A stretch of DNA of 64,000 bases. Origin: Hoplostethus atlanticus (lineage: Eukaryota > Chordata > Actinopteri > Trachichthyiformes > Trachichthyidae). Where the stretch lies: positions 310,001 through 374,000 of the forward strand of contig JAXDDX010000015.1 of assembly GCA_034670405.1 (NCBI GenBank), read 5' to 3'. Of the stretch, positions 26,346 through 37,214 are shown piece by piece (the first letter of the stretch is position 1; every line of letters begins with the position of its first letter). A program made the translations under genes and the position numbers. Under the pieces are notes generated by a model, which did not search any database, had not been told where the DNA came from, and saw only the letters and a program-made list of their open reading frames with translations.

Positions 26346-26404
26346 TAACTTATTATATCAGATTCAAAGGTAATATGTCATATACATTTGTTTTTTGGAG
26401 TAAC

Positions 26405-26405
<1 letters not shown>

Positions 26406-26437
<32 letters not shown>
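26406..26437. repeat. CA microsatellite
   Basis: About 16 uninterrupted CA units just after a LINE 3' UTR. Confidence 0.85.
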
Positions 26438-26439
<2 letters not shown>

Positions 26440-27767
26440 CTGCCATTGTGTTGCTCCCCTTCATTGCCTCTGGTCTCCTGGTTTAATTCACATGCATCAG
26501 ACTCCATTTTAGGCACCATATTCACAAGAGAGTTACTTTTTGTGTAGTCTTTGTACAGATAGAAACCTTTCTTAATGGAAGATATTGACTACACAGACCC
26601 ACGAAGATGAAACATCTCCCTAATATAACAGCAGCAAAAAAGAAGGTATATGTCAGTATAATGTCAAACAAATGAGCCTCCGAAATTTTAGTAGGTAATT
26701 TTCCTGTAGGTATGAATACTTCCACTTCCGAAGTTACAAATGTTTTCATTTCACGTTGAAAAGTACACCAGTTGTTCCTTTGGATGTAGCAGCCTATGTT
26801 TTAGCCACTTGGGTCATTTCTTTGTGTTCATCTATGCAGAATAAACAGGGATTTCATAAAAGTTGACATGTTTATCATGCAGCATTTTAATATGCTGTTT
26901 TGGGGAAATATTCCAGACATTGAGAACCTTGGAGAGCAACAAGACTGTCAAGGGACAGGTATACACATCACACATCACACAACACACAAAGCTTTTCTTT
27001 TCAGGAGCAATCGGGAGGAATCCAGGAACTAAGGAAACAACATTTTTTGTAGTTGTACTCGTGACTAATAATTCTTAGTAATAGTTTTAAGTGACTGATA
27101 TTGTGATTTAGATAACATGTAAAAATGATTTACTTGTAGTTTTTTTCATCTCTCGCTTGTCACGTCTTTCAATCAATACACAGGATAAAATGTTACTATC
27201 ACTCATAGAAGCCCAATTCAGATGTTATAAGAATGATACAAAAAACACCAAATGAACATCATAGCAGACATCAGGCTACAACGTCATGAATGTACAGTCA
27301 TTTGGCGCCATTTGGCGCCAACTACTTACTCTAGCTAATAGCACTACGCGGCATGGAGGTTATCAAGCGGGCACCTTCCTTCACCGATGTTATGTTGAGT
27401 TGGGCCCACGACACCTCAAGGAGGCTCAACGGTGTATTCCAGCATCCTGGAACCACCATCCTCTATACCACCACCTCTCATCAGACTCAGTCCAACTTAA
27501 ACTTGCTATCTACATAGCATTAACCTAACCTTGACCGAACATCAATATAACAATACAACCTGCCTGTACAATACAACAACACAACTACATTGCCAGAATA
27601 GTGAAAGAGTTAGTGTGTGTGTGTGGCGGGAGGGGGGAGGAATATGAACTCTGTTTAGGGTAAGGGACGCGGGTCGGTCTTCCCAGGGTACAGTAAGCTC
27701 AATAAAAGAAACGGTTTTCCGCAACAGCAGGTTCGGTGCTTTTCTCTCTCAAGTACGGAGCCCCGGA
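26438..27767. other. Gene-free left flank of the composite transposon
   Basis: No gene was recognised. A tandem ttggcgccatttggcgccaa lies near 27300, with two TTGGCGCCA palindromes. The last 40 bases show weak similarity to the right flank beyond the TIR, so the true element end may lie slightly further out. Confidence 0.4.
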
Positions 27768-27793
27768 GGGGACATAGCAGAAAAAAATATATA

Positions 27794-27880
27794 TAACGAG
27801 GGCACGTTGTAATAAAAAGTGGGAACGAGATACAAATCGCTCGCACGTTTAAATTATTTCGTTCCCACGTTTTTATTAAC
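27794..27880 (+). repeat. Subterminal ~22-bp repeats, left arm
   Basis: About four imperfect units of roughly 22 bases share a CACGTT / CCCACG core with AT-rich spacers. They sit just inside the transposon's outer end. Such arrays are often transposase binding sites; that role is inferred. Confidence 0.55.
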
Positions 27881-27956
27881 AGGAGATGGATTAAGAGGAG
27901 GCTAAGTGTACAGAGGTCTGTCAGAGCATGAAGTGCACTGCACCTGCTTGAAGTTT

Positions 27957-27962
27957 CGGTAA
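27957..27962 (+). other. Splice donor of a leader exon in the left TIR
   Basis: The sequence cg/gtaagt is a near-consensus 5' splice site. A matching acceptor, ttgcag, lies at 29150-29155, just before the transposase start codon at 29202. This suggests a non-coding leader exon in the TIR spliced to the transposase gene. Confidence 0.5.
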
Positions 27963-29201
27963 GTTAAGTTGATTATTAGCTTGCAAGGCAACATTAGTTA
28001 GAGTAATTATATTAATTAAATACATAATTAAAATGTAAATCATCCTGGAAAGAGAAAACCAGGTATTGCAGACACTAACGTCAATCAAGGCGTGTGTGTC
28101 TGTCGGTGTGCATGTCAAAGGGACAGGTAATAGCCTAGTGCTAACGTTAGTAAAGTTAACTGTGTGCTGACAAGCTATAGAGTCAGAAAGTTACAAATGG
28201 GATTCAAATGTATCCGACGATCATTTTGTATGCGGGAGACCAAGCTACCTGCATTTAACTGCAACACTAGTTTTGGCTAAGTTAAGCATCTTTCGAGAAC
28301 GACTTGGCTAACCTAAACGTTAGCCAGTGTTTGCTTACTGATGGGTCGTGGCTACATTTTACAAAGGCTTTTTGCCAGATTATGTAAATTACTTTACCCA
28401 GCAGGGAGTTGAAGATAGCTAAAATGACTCACTGTTAGCTGTGCTATTAGCTGCCTACATAGCCAACTTGCTAAGTTTTAACATGCTTTAACATGCTAAT
28501 ACCGGTAGCAGCTAGGCTCAGCTCATGGTGTCAACACAATTATTTGGCCATTTACTGATACTGGATGCAGTGAAATAACTGAAAATTAAGTGTTTGTAAT
28601 AGATGTACAATGTTACTCAGGGTATTTCATCATGTTATCATTACAGACATATTGGTAGGCTAACAGGTGATTGTAAATGCATTATTTTTAGATTCCAACC
28701 ATGGCCAATATCATGAGCTGCTTTCAGTCATATTTAATAAATATTAGACTAACGTTAGTCTATTTGTAGTAGGCCTAGGCTACTCTCATCATGCATTTCC
28801 TACCAACTTTGCGCAATGCCATCACCTAATATTTGATTACAATTACTTGTCATTTGCCTACCAAAATGGCTGCGATGAATATGTAATTGCATAACCTACT
28901 ATGAATATGCATTCGCAAATGTTTCACCTGATGAACAGCAGCCAGCAACTTAACATCTCCCCCCTCCCTCTGGCTCCGGATGAATTTTCTTTATATAAAG
29001 ATCCATTCTTAGTTATGGCATGGGGCCATCTTGTGGGTTGATATAAATAAGTACACTTTTCATTTAGAAATTCGTTCATATGGTCAAATGAATTGAATTG
29101 AGGTTTAATTGCCAACCTAACCTAACTTCTACTTGTCGTTTTTGCGGCATTGCAGGATTTCGGATCACTGGACCTGATGGGAAACAACCAGCATCTTCGT
29201 C

Positions 29202-30490
29202 ATGGATCGAGATAATCTTATTTTATTTTATTTCAATTTGGGTTTGAATCATCAAGACATACTTGCAAGCATAGCGTTACATGGTTTTATTTTAAGCAAG
29301 AGACATCTAAAAAGACTTCTCAAAACTCTTGGATGTTTTCGTCGCCAATATTCTGAGCTACAGGAAGCAATAGACTTCATTGCGAATCAATTAAGAGGGC
29401 CTGGGAGACTTCATGATTACAGGTGGATGTATGTAAAGTGTCTGGAACATGGCATTCAAGTTAGAAAAGAGGACGTGCGATTGATTCTGGCAGAGCTTGA
29501 CCCTGTGAGTTGTATTGCCCGTCGGAGAAGGCGACTGAACAGGAGGCAGTATTTTTCCCAAGGACCAAACTATATTTGGCATATAGACTCTTATGATAAA
29601 CTGAAACCTTATGGTATTTGTATTAATGGATGCATTGATGGGTTTTCTAGGAGAATTATCTGGTTGAGAGTGGCCCTAACAAGCAGTGATCCACATGTAA
29701 TTGGAGGCTACTTTACAGAATCTATGGAAAATGTTGGGGGTTGCCCAAGGATTGCCCGCACAGACTTGGGTACAGAGAATGTGGTTGTTAGGGATATCCA
29801 AACATTTCTGCGTCGCAATTGTGAGGACAACAGACCAGGGGAGCGAAGCTATATTGCAGGAGCAAGCACAGCTAATCAAAGGATTGAAAGTTGATGGGGT
29901 GTCATGTGAAGAGAAGGTGTTGAGTATTGGATACAGCTACTGGGAGAGCTCAAAGATGAAGGCTTGTTCGCTGGAGATTTCCTGGACAAAGCACTTTCGC
30001 AATTTTGTTTCATGAACATCATTCAGGTACAGTATGTTGCATAATAGTTGTGAACATGGTGGACGAGTCATAAATGGGGCAATGCATTTGCAAGAAATCA
30101 CATTTGCATCCAATATGTTTACAAGTAAGCTAATGTTTGACTTGTCTCTCTTTTCAGGAGCAGTTAAATGAGATCAAAGAAGTCTGGAACGCACATCGCA
30201 TCCGCCCTTCTAAGAACACTAATGTGCCCTGTGGAATACCCAATGTAATGTTTTTAGCACCTCATTTGTGGGGTGCGGAAGACCACATTGTCCGACCCAA
30301 CGACAATGACATGATGACATGCAAGCAGGCCTGCAAGTTCCTGAATACCATCCCATGTGATGCAGACGTTTTTGATCTATGCACAGTTACCATGGAAGAA
30401 TCAGGTTTAGAGTTTCCAAACAGTAGATCAGAAGCACTTAACTTATACATCTCATTAAGGGATATTCTACGTCCCCTATTGTTAGAGTAG
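29202..30490 (+). pseudogene. DDE/integrase-core transposase of the composite transposon, two exons
   Basis: This gene should encode the enzyme that cuts and joins the transposon. Exon 1 starts at the ATG at 29202 (MDRDNLILFYFNLGLNHQD). It has a helix-turn-helix-like N-terminus, an IS3-like segment (residues about 63-100, HDYRWMYVKCLEHGIQVRKE) and an rve-type core. Visible acidic residues are D129 (WHIDSYDK), D188 (RTDLGTEN) and E229 (NQRIE), a D-D-40-E spacing. The open frame ends at residue 230. Recognisable family sequence continues past it to a GT-AG intron (30027-30157, donor cag/gtacag, acceptor ttttcag). Exon 2 (30158-30490, EQLNEIKEVWNAHR to DILRPLLLE) ends at a stop at 30488. At least two disruptions lie near the end of exon 1, so this copy is probably inactive. 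An acceptor at 29155 points to a spliced leader from the TIR. Confidence 0.75.
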
Positions 30491-30555
30491 CGCCTCTCTG
30501 CCCAACCCCCCCAAGGAACAGACGCCTCTCTCCCCAACAGGAATGGCAAGTTCCA

Positions 30556-30835
30556 GCAGCCTCTCCATTGCTCCACCAGCCTCGCCATCGCTTCACCAGC
30601 CTCTCCATTGCTCCACCAGCCTCTCCATCCAAAATGGTGAGGACTACATCTTTTTGTTGAGTTTACACCACACATGCACGCACAGTGCTTCTACAAATAT
30701 CATCTCTTTCTCTGTTATCATCCAGGAAGCCAGGAAGATGGCACTGCCACCAACCCTGTGACTCTGGCCCTACCTGCCTTGCCCAGCCTATGGCCTCTGC
30801 AGCCTCTCCATCACTCCACCAGCCTCGCCATCGCC
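30556..30835 (+). repeat. Short minisatellite (cctctccattgctccaccag type)
   Basis: About four ~20-24-base units (cagcctctccattgctccac and cagcctcgccatcg variants) run from 30556 to 30630. Two more lie near 30798-30835 after a short gap. It lies just downstream of the transposase stop and is probably in its 3' untranslated region. Confidence 0.55.
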
Positions 30836-32663
30836 TACTTAACCTATTGCACTAGAGTTTATTAATCTTTCTTTGCTTTCTTACTGTTGGCATTTTTCTC
30901 ATATAGAAGCAATGTGCATCTCAATCAATGATAGTGTCAATATCTTAACATACATTGAGTTAACATTTATGTCTATCCGGCAGCATATTTGTATTTAAAT
31001 TCATTACAGCTAAAGCTTCTTTCTACAAAAAAAGACATGGGCATTGGGCCTCAATTGATCTTTTTGCTGTTCACTGTGCAACCTATAAAAATGACAGCAA
31101 TCCATCAGTTTCTCATAACTTTCAAATGCTCTTGTGGTGAATCATTTCTATACTATAGATTAGGTATTTATTCAATGTCTTTATGTCCATTTTTAGCATA
31201 TTCAAATCCATTAATAAACATATAACACTGCTGTTAAATCTTGGTAGATGTCACCTTAGTGGTACAGCATTTCCCATGTATTGTCAGTGGCTTCACTGAG
31301 GTACATCTACAATAAAATGTGGTAATTCTTTTGTTAAAGTTTTGGTTTTATTCATATTTATGTTTGCTAGGATCTGGGCTGCACATCCCAAGTGTTATTG
31401 TTGTCATACAAAAACTGATCATCTGCCAAAAGCTGCTTTTATCTGGGTCACACAGTAATAAAGTGCAAATACACATAACTTTATGTCCGTGGCAATGGCA
31501 AAGGCATGTTTTGTGAAACCTTATATGTGTTTTGTCTAATATCCTTGTTTACGCCTATAGCCTATTTGGAAACTATGGCCTACTGTATGATTTATTGATG
31601 GGTGATATATAAAATAAAGAGATTATCTTTTTTGCAAATATTATGATCATGCGTAATTTTACCTGCTCCGTCCCCTAGATTATAACCAATCCAGTACTTT
31701 TTACCAGTTCAAATTTATTTTAAGCGGATGGTCATCAGTTTTTCATGAGAGAGAGAGGAGTGCAGTGCACCGCTACAAGTGAGTGTACACAGAATTTATA
31801 TGTGCAATAACTTGCTGGTACCTGACTTTTCCTACATTTTCATTTAAAATAGTTTTTATATAAATTACACAAAAGGCAAATAAAATATAAGTTACTGCTG
31901 ACCTTGCAATGAAGCAGTGAAGGAGTATTTGATGTCAATGTAACATCATATTGAATGATTTAAAAACACACAGACAAAACGGAGAGCTTTTTATCAATTT
32001 TAATTGACCAGGCCTAACTTAGGCATACTTTAATGTCAGCCATGATACAACAGGCACTGGCATTAACTGGAGTAACAGACTTCTTTATATCTTTTCTGCA
32101 ATTCAAATATTACACAAAAAAGAGCAAATTCACATTCAGGCTGAATATTCTCTTCATAATTTTATTTAGGTTAGCAATAACCTACCCCCCAAGCCAATTA
32201 TTCTTTTTACCCGTACCTGCCATCCAAATTTGAAAGCATTTCCTCCAAAACCCCTTTTAATTTTTCACCTTTCACGTCTCAATAACTTTTCCCCAAATTA
32301 AAGATAAACTTAATATGCTAATCCCTAACTATGAGCAATAAATGGGTAACTGGCTCAGCTTATACCGAGCTTTTTATCAACAATAAAACATTTATTTTTA
32401 AACATGTGGAACTCCTATTGTAAACATGTCAAATGTCAAAAAAGCTGGTTGCAATAAAACCCTTTTGCTTAGGACCTAAATACCACTTTTAAGAGACTTC
32501 TGTTGGAACTAAAACATACTTCTCAAAATTGCATAATTGAAACAGTTATGGTTTCCAAAGAGCTATCTAGTAGCCGTTTTGTGCTTATTGAACATTCCAC
32601 AAATTTCGAAACCATAACAGCAGTAGAAATTGTGGGTGTTATCGGTGCTCTCAGCCTTCTGGC
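30836..32663. other. Spacer between the convergent transposon genes
   Basis: AT-rich DNA inside the composite transposon, between the ends of the transposase and HECT genes. AATAAA motifs occur on the plus strand near 31312 and 31610, and on the minus strand near 32393. These could serve as polyadenylation signals for the two genes. No third gene was seen. Confidence 0.5.
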
Positions 32664-33694
32664 CTAGATGATATCCATCACCCATACAGAGCTGGTGAGT
32701 ATACTATTGAACTCACTGCGGAGTTCTGGATAATTGTGGTACCCTACAGGTAGCTTTAAAACGCAGCCACGTGTGTGATTGTGGTCTTTGCTCGAAGTCC
32801 GAGGTTTCGATGATCTGTATCGTAATTGGTTTTTCAATCAAATTGGAACCAGTGCAGAAGCGGAGGAAAAGCTGAAGGGTGCACAGATCAACTTCACCTA
32901 CATATCTCTTCAGGTGCCGGGCAACTGCTGTCTGTGGTCGAGTCATATCTTCTGGGAACCGCAGAAGCTCCTTCACAGCTTTTCCAGTAGGTGTTTTCTG
33001 ATGTATGACACGATGCAGAGCATCTGGTGGCAACACACTTGCTAAGTGCACCAAAATGGGACGCCAACACTCTATGACATACATTGGTGCCTGTATGAGA
33101 GCCTTGTGTCCCATCTGTGACAGCAGTGGGATCAGATTGTCCTTGGTAGGAACTTGCTGGCACTCGTGTGCTTCAAGGGCATCGAACAGTGCATCGCTGT
33201 CAACAGAGTTGAAGTCCTCCAAAGCCTTCAGAAGAACCTCTCTCTCATGATCAGACACATACTGCAAGAAGGTGTCCTTTAAGCTGCTGGTGGTTCTGGC
33301 GTACAGTGCCTCTTCAAGAAACGGTGCTGCCAGTTTCACTGGGAAATAGCGGGCAGTCCTCCACCCTACTATTAAGATTCTGGCAATTGCCTGCCACTCT
33401 TCAGACTGATAATCATGCCTAATAAAGGGAACTTTCACGCCCCCTCCCAAGGTGCACCTTTCATAGAAGTCTGTCCAAAACTCTGTTAGGCAGTCTCGTG
33501 TCACACCACTTCCCTCCCCTTCCTCAAGTTTTCCATTGGGTAGACGCATCTTAATAAACACCTCAGTGTTTAAAATGTCTGGGTTTGTGAAGGCTTTGAT
33601 TAGGTCAATGAGACAATGCCCCCTTCTAATAATCAGTTTTACAGGAGCACCATCAGGTTCACCCAGTGTGTGGTCATTCAATGGCTCTGTAACA

Positions 33695-34170
33695 GGGTCA
33701 GGTTGCTGTTCGCTTGGTCTCTGTGGTGGCTGGTCATTCCAAGGAGCAGGCTGAGGTTCAACTAATCCATGTGGTGGCTGGCCATTCCAAGGAGCAGGCT
33801 GAGGTTCAACTAATCCATGTGCTGGCTGGCTATTCCAAGGGTCAGGTTGTGGTTCACCCAATCTCTGTGGTGGCTGGTCAGTCCAAGGAAGAAGTTGCTG
33901 TTCACCTGGTCTCTGTGGTGGCTGGCCATTCCAAGGAGCAGGTTGAGCTTCACCCAATCCATGTGGTGGCTGGCCATTCCAAGGAGCAGGTTGAGCTTCA
34001 CCCAATCCATGTGGTGGCTGGCCATTCCAAGGAGCAGGTTGAGCTTCACCCAATCCATGTGGTGGCTGGCCATTCCAAGGAGCAGGTTGAGGTTCACCCA
34101 ATCCATGTGCTGGCTGGCCATTCCCAGGAGCAAGTTGCTGTTCGCCTGTTCTCTGTGGTGGCTGGTCATC
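33695..34170 (-). repeat. 48-bp coding minisatellite in the HECT gene (10 units)
   Basis: Ten units of 48 bases each encode a 16-residue repeat close to NGQPPHGLGEAQPAPW. All stay in frame. Three central units are almost identical, which points to recent unequal exchange or slippage. Outer units carry variants such as QPPQRPGEQQ. The Pro/Gln/Trp-rich sequence suggests a flexible, possibly binding, linker between the N-terminal domains and the HECT-like region. Confidence 0.9.
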
Positions 34171-34641
34171 CCATGGCACTGTGTCATCTAACTGCACATC
34201 TTCATTTGCCACAGCGCCAATTGTTATCTCGTGGTCGGTGTCTTGTTGAACAGTGACATAGATCGTTTGTACCTTATCTGAAAAAGGTGGATCATTTCCT
34301 GTGAGATCTACAACTGGGGTTAAGGCTAACTGCATCCCAAGTTCGCCTTCCTCTGATGACAGCTCCTCCTCTCTCATTTTGGTACAAAGATACAGTCTGA
34401 GGATTTTCTTTCTTTCTGCATACAACTGTTCCACAGTGCTCAAACTGTTGACCTGTACCTGAGAAGACTCAATTTCAGTTTCTTCTTTTTCTTTGAAAAA
34501 CCGTTTGGGAAAAACCGTTTTTCAGCCATTTCTTTGATGTCCACTACTGTTGTATCCTTGTCGATGGTTAGGTGTCTCGTTCCTCCACCATTGATTGCCT
34601 TCACTTGTTTGTACCGTTTGTCATTTTCATCAAAGTCCATC

Positions 34642-35288
34642 TGTGGCAAGGTGCCACATTACCGGGGTCCGTGACAGACAGAGACATAGGCAGGGGAGAG
34701 TTAAATGGCCAGCACGGCCGTTTTATTCACCACAATAAACCCGACCCGATGTTGACGGCAGTGAAGAGCGCCGTCCTCCTCAGTGCGCACACCTCCTCCC
34801 TCCCGGCAGGTCAGCCGCAGAGCACCAAGGCTGCCCCAGTCCGCCAGGCTTCCAGGGGCATCCCGCCCCAACCCCGACTGGTCAGCCCTTGCAGGCTGCC
34901 CCCGACTGCAACCTCCGGAGCTCGGCCGGTCGCCACCGGCTTTGGACGCCCGCTCTCCCACTCCGTCGTTCGCCGCTCGCGCCCTCGCCTCCGTCCCGGC
35001 ACTCCAGCCGCGGACCCCGCTCAGACGCTGCTGCTGCTGGCTCGTCTCTCCCCAGACAGTCCGGCTCGACTCCTCCGTCTCCTGCCGACTTTCAATCATA
35101 CTGCCAGCCTCTCACACTGGCGCGCTCTCACCCTGTCCCACATCCACACATAGGTTAAAAAGGCCCCGGCTGCAATCAGGCTTAATTGGCCGCAGCCGGT
35201 CCCGGATCCAGAGTAGAGTCAGTCCACCGACTCAACTCTCCCCTGGATCCAAGCTAAGCCTCACCCCACCCTCCTCCAATCTGCCACA
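34642..35288. mobile_element. Probable solo LTR (fossil LTR retrotransposon)
   Basis: A GC-rich 647-base block starts TGTGGCA and ends TGCCACA, a perfect 7-base inverted end with the TG...CA rule of LTRs. It is flanked by the 5-base direct repeat CCATC (34637-34641 and 35289-35293). An AATAAA lies at 34734 on the plus strand. It interrupts the coding exon of the HECT gene, so it inserted after the transposon. No internal retroviral genes are present, so it is only a recombined LTR remnant. The family is not assigned; a Gypsy-type origin is possible. The long open frames across it are by-products of its GC content. Confidence 0.65.
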
Positions 35289-36054
35289 CCATCCATCCAA
35301 GCTCAACCCGTCTATTTATTTTTTTAGCACTTGTATTTCCTTCCCATTGCTTCATTTTTGCGGGTGCCGTTACCTCATCAGACTGCAATCTCTGTCGCAG
35401 CCTTGTGAGTATAGACGCTTTCCTGCTGTTTGAGTCAAGCGATGCGTTGGCTTGCCGGCAGAAGGCCACAGTAGCTATTCTATCTCCAGCTTTAGGGATA
35501 TACTTTGCTAGGTCACCGTCCATCATTACAGGGATTACAGATCCATCAATCTGGAAAAAAAAAAAAAAAATTAGCATGATTAGATTGTACTATTAGCGTG
35601 CCTATATATACATAGTAAAATTATTAATTATTTGACACTAAAATCTACATTAAGCAACATTTGTTTACATTCACTGTCTTGCTTTCAATCTTAGGCCATT
35701 CACCCGAATCATGCCTTCGTTTTAGCCTAAATTTAGACTTTGATGACTCTGGTTAAGTCATAAGGTTCCCAATTCATGATAACATTTGAGTGTTGAAATC
35801 ATTTTAAATTGACCTTATCAAGCCACGTCAAGCCCTTTTTTGGGTTGATTTTCGATTATTAACTATAATTGCAAGCAATCATAAAGGGGTCCAAGCACCC
35901 CCACATAATTTCGGACCCAAAGCTACGGGGCGCCCCACCTTGTTGCCACTTGTACTGTGATGCTGCACATATTGTGATGTTAGATAGCCACTGTGTGGTC
36001 AACTTCAGTATTAGCATTTATTTATAGCCATTGTATATTACAGCTCCTTTTGCA

Positions 36055-36785
36055 TAGTGGTGGAATGTAAATAAGTACTTTTACTCAAGTACTGTACAAA
36101 TTTGAGGTACTTCTACTTGAGTATTTCCAGTATTTTCTGCAGCTTTATACTTCTATCTCAGAGGCAAATATTGTACTTTTTACTCCACTACATTTGTCTG
36201 ACAGCTTTAGTTACTTTTCAGATTACAAATTTTCATACCATCCCTGTTCAGTGAAAACCAGGTATCTCCAAATGTGTTGATTCTGAATGTTTGTGATGAA
36301 CTGAAGGATTAAGTGTTCCTTTATGGTTTGAGAAAATTCTCCTACTTCTTAAAATAAATAAACTTCTTAAAACCCTCTTGGATTAGCTGCATTGTCACAA
36401 AGCTGAAAAAGGGCTGTTTTTCTGAGCTCATGAAAAGTTGACTTTTTACAGATATGTTGTTCTCACAGGACAGCGACACTACAAACACTATGATGATCTT
36501 ATAGAATATGATGCATTGCTGTAGATTAAACTAGCCAACAGTATATGAAGTAGTTAAAATAAAATGAGCTCAACCTTAAACATCTACAGCAGTAAAATGC
36601 AACATACAAATGAATGCAGTAGTAGCCTATTATTATCCAAATATAATATAATCCGATATATATATCTCCGAATATAATTGTCTAGTAAAACACTGACTGG
36701 CACCTTTTTTACTGCACACAGAGAGAGTATTTTTACTTTAAGTATATTTTGCTGATAATACTTACATAAAAAATAATATTAATTA
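36055..36785. repeat. Common teleost dispersed repeat (tactcaagtac type)
   Basis: This AT-rich block begins tggtggaatgtaaataagtac with TACTCAAGTACTGTAC-like motifs. It passes through ttttactccactacattt and ends with ctttaagtatattttgctgataatactt. I recognise this pattern as a very abundant interspersed repeat of spiny-rayed fishes, though not its exact class. It lies between the first and second coding exons of the HECT gene, inside the composite transposon. Confidence 0.55.
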
Positions 36786-37214
36786 ATGGCAATCAGCATA
36801 ACAATGAAGGAGTACACTTCTATCAAAGTATTAATAACACAAAAAGGTGACTGATACATATGTACAGTGCCTTACCTTTTCATCTTCCAGCTTCTGGATA
36901 AATTCCTCAGCAATTTTCCGCTTACGTAAGAAACCCCTCGGCTCAGCATCCATTGTTTTAACTGTCTGCTGTGGGAAGGGGATTAAACAAACTATGAATT
37001 CCAAACATACATAACTTTTACGATAGCAGAGAGCTGTTCATTTAGTATGGGGTGATTAACAAAATGACTATGGCTGATCTTAATGTATAGAAAATTCAAA
37101 TGAATGCATATTCATAGTAGGCTATGCAATTACATAATCATCGCAGTAATTGTAATCAAATATTAGGTGATGGCATTGTGCAAAGTTGGTAGGAAATGCA
37201 TGATGAGAGTGACT

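Larger units (their letters stand above)
27768..28915 (+). repeat. Left terminal inverted repeat of the composite transposon
   Basis: This arm matches the reverse complement of 37102-40401 almost throughout once the LINE in the right arm is removed. The left arm has an extra stretch of roughly 45 bases near 27890-27935 that the right arm lacks. Near its outer end are about four imperfect ~22-base repeats with a CACGTT core. A leader ending TTTCG with a strong GTAAGT splice donor lies at 27958/27959. The match stops at gaatatgcattc near 28915. Confidence 0.88.
32664..36953 (-). pseudogene. SAM-like and HECT-like E3 ligase gene carried by the transposon
   Basis: It resembles the fish gene family often called G2/M-phase-specific E3 ubiquitin ligase-like. 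The first coding exon (36876-36953, MDAEPRGFLRKRKIAEEF) joins the exon starting at 35550 (IDGSVIPVMMDGDLAKYIP, continuing GDRIATVAF), together forming a SAM-like fold. Then come a GGGTR-type ubiquitin-like region (34500-34640), ten 16-residue Pro/Gln/Trp repeats (33695-34170) and a HECT-like region ending near 32664 (LRFCTGSNLIEKP, then WVMDII). The main open frame is 32713-34443, 576 residues. The copy looks broken in about three places: a probable solo LTR at 34642-35288 splits the second exon, a frame slip lies near 34490-34510 beside a short direct duplication, and another near 32776 falls at the HTCGC-type motif that carries the catalytic Cys in HECT enzymes. It converges on the transposase gene. 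Whether it aids transposition is unknown. Confidence 0.75.

Noticed and set aside
33695-34170. CRISPR-like array
   Set aside because: The 48-base units are contiguous with no spacers and encode an in-frame protein repeat in a fish genome.
33714-34256. Open frames opposite the 48-base minisatellite on the plus strand
   Set aside because: They are mirror frames of the repeat; the minus-strand frame extends into the HECT-like domain and is the real one.
34572-35433. Long open frames on the plus strand at 34.6-35.4 kb
   Set aside because: They cover the GC-rich solo LTR and its flanks, show no domain, and arise from low stop-codon density.
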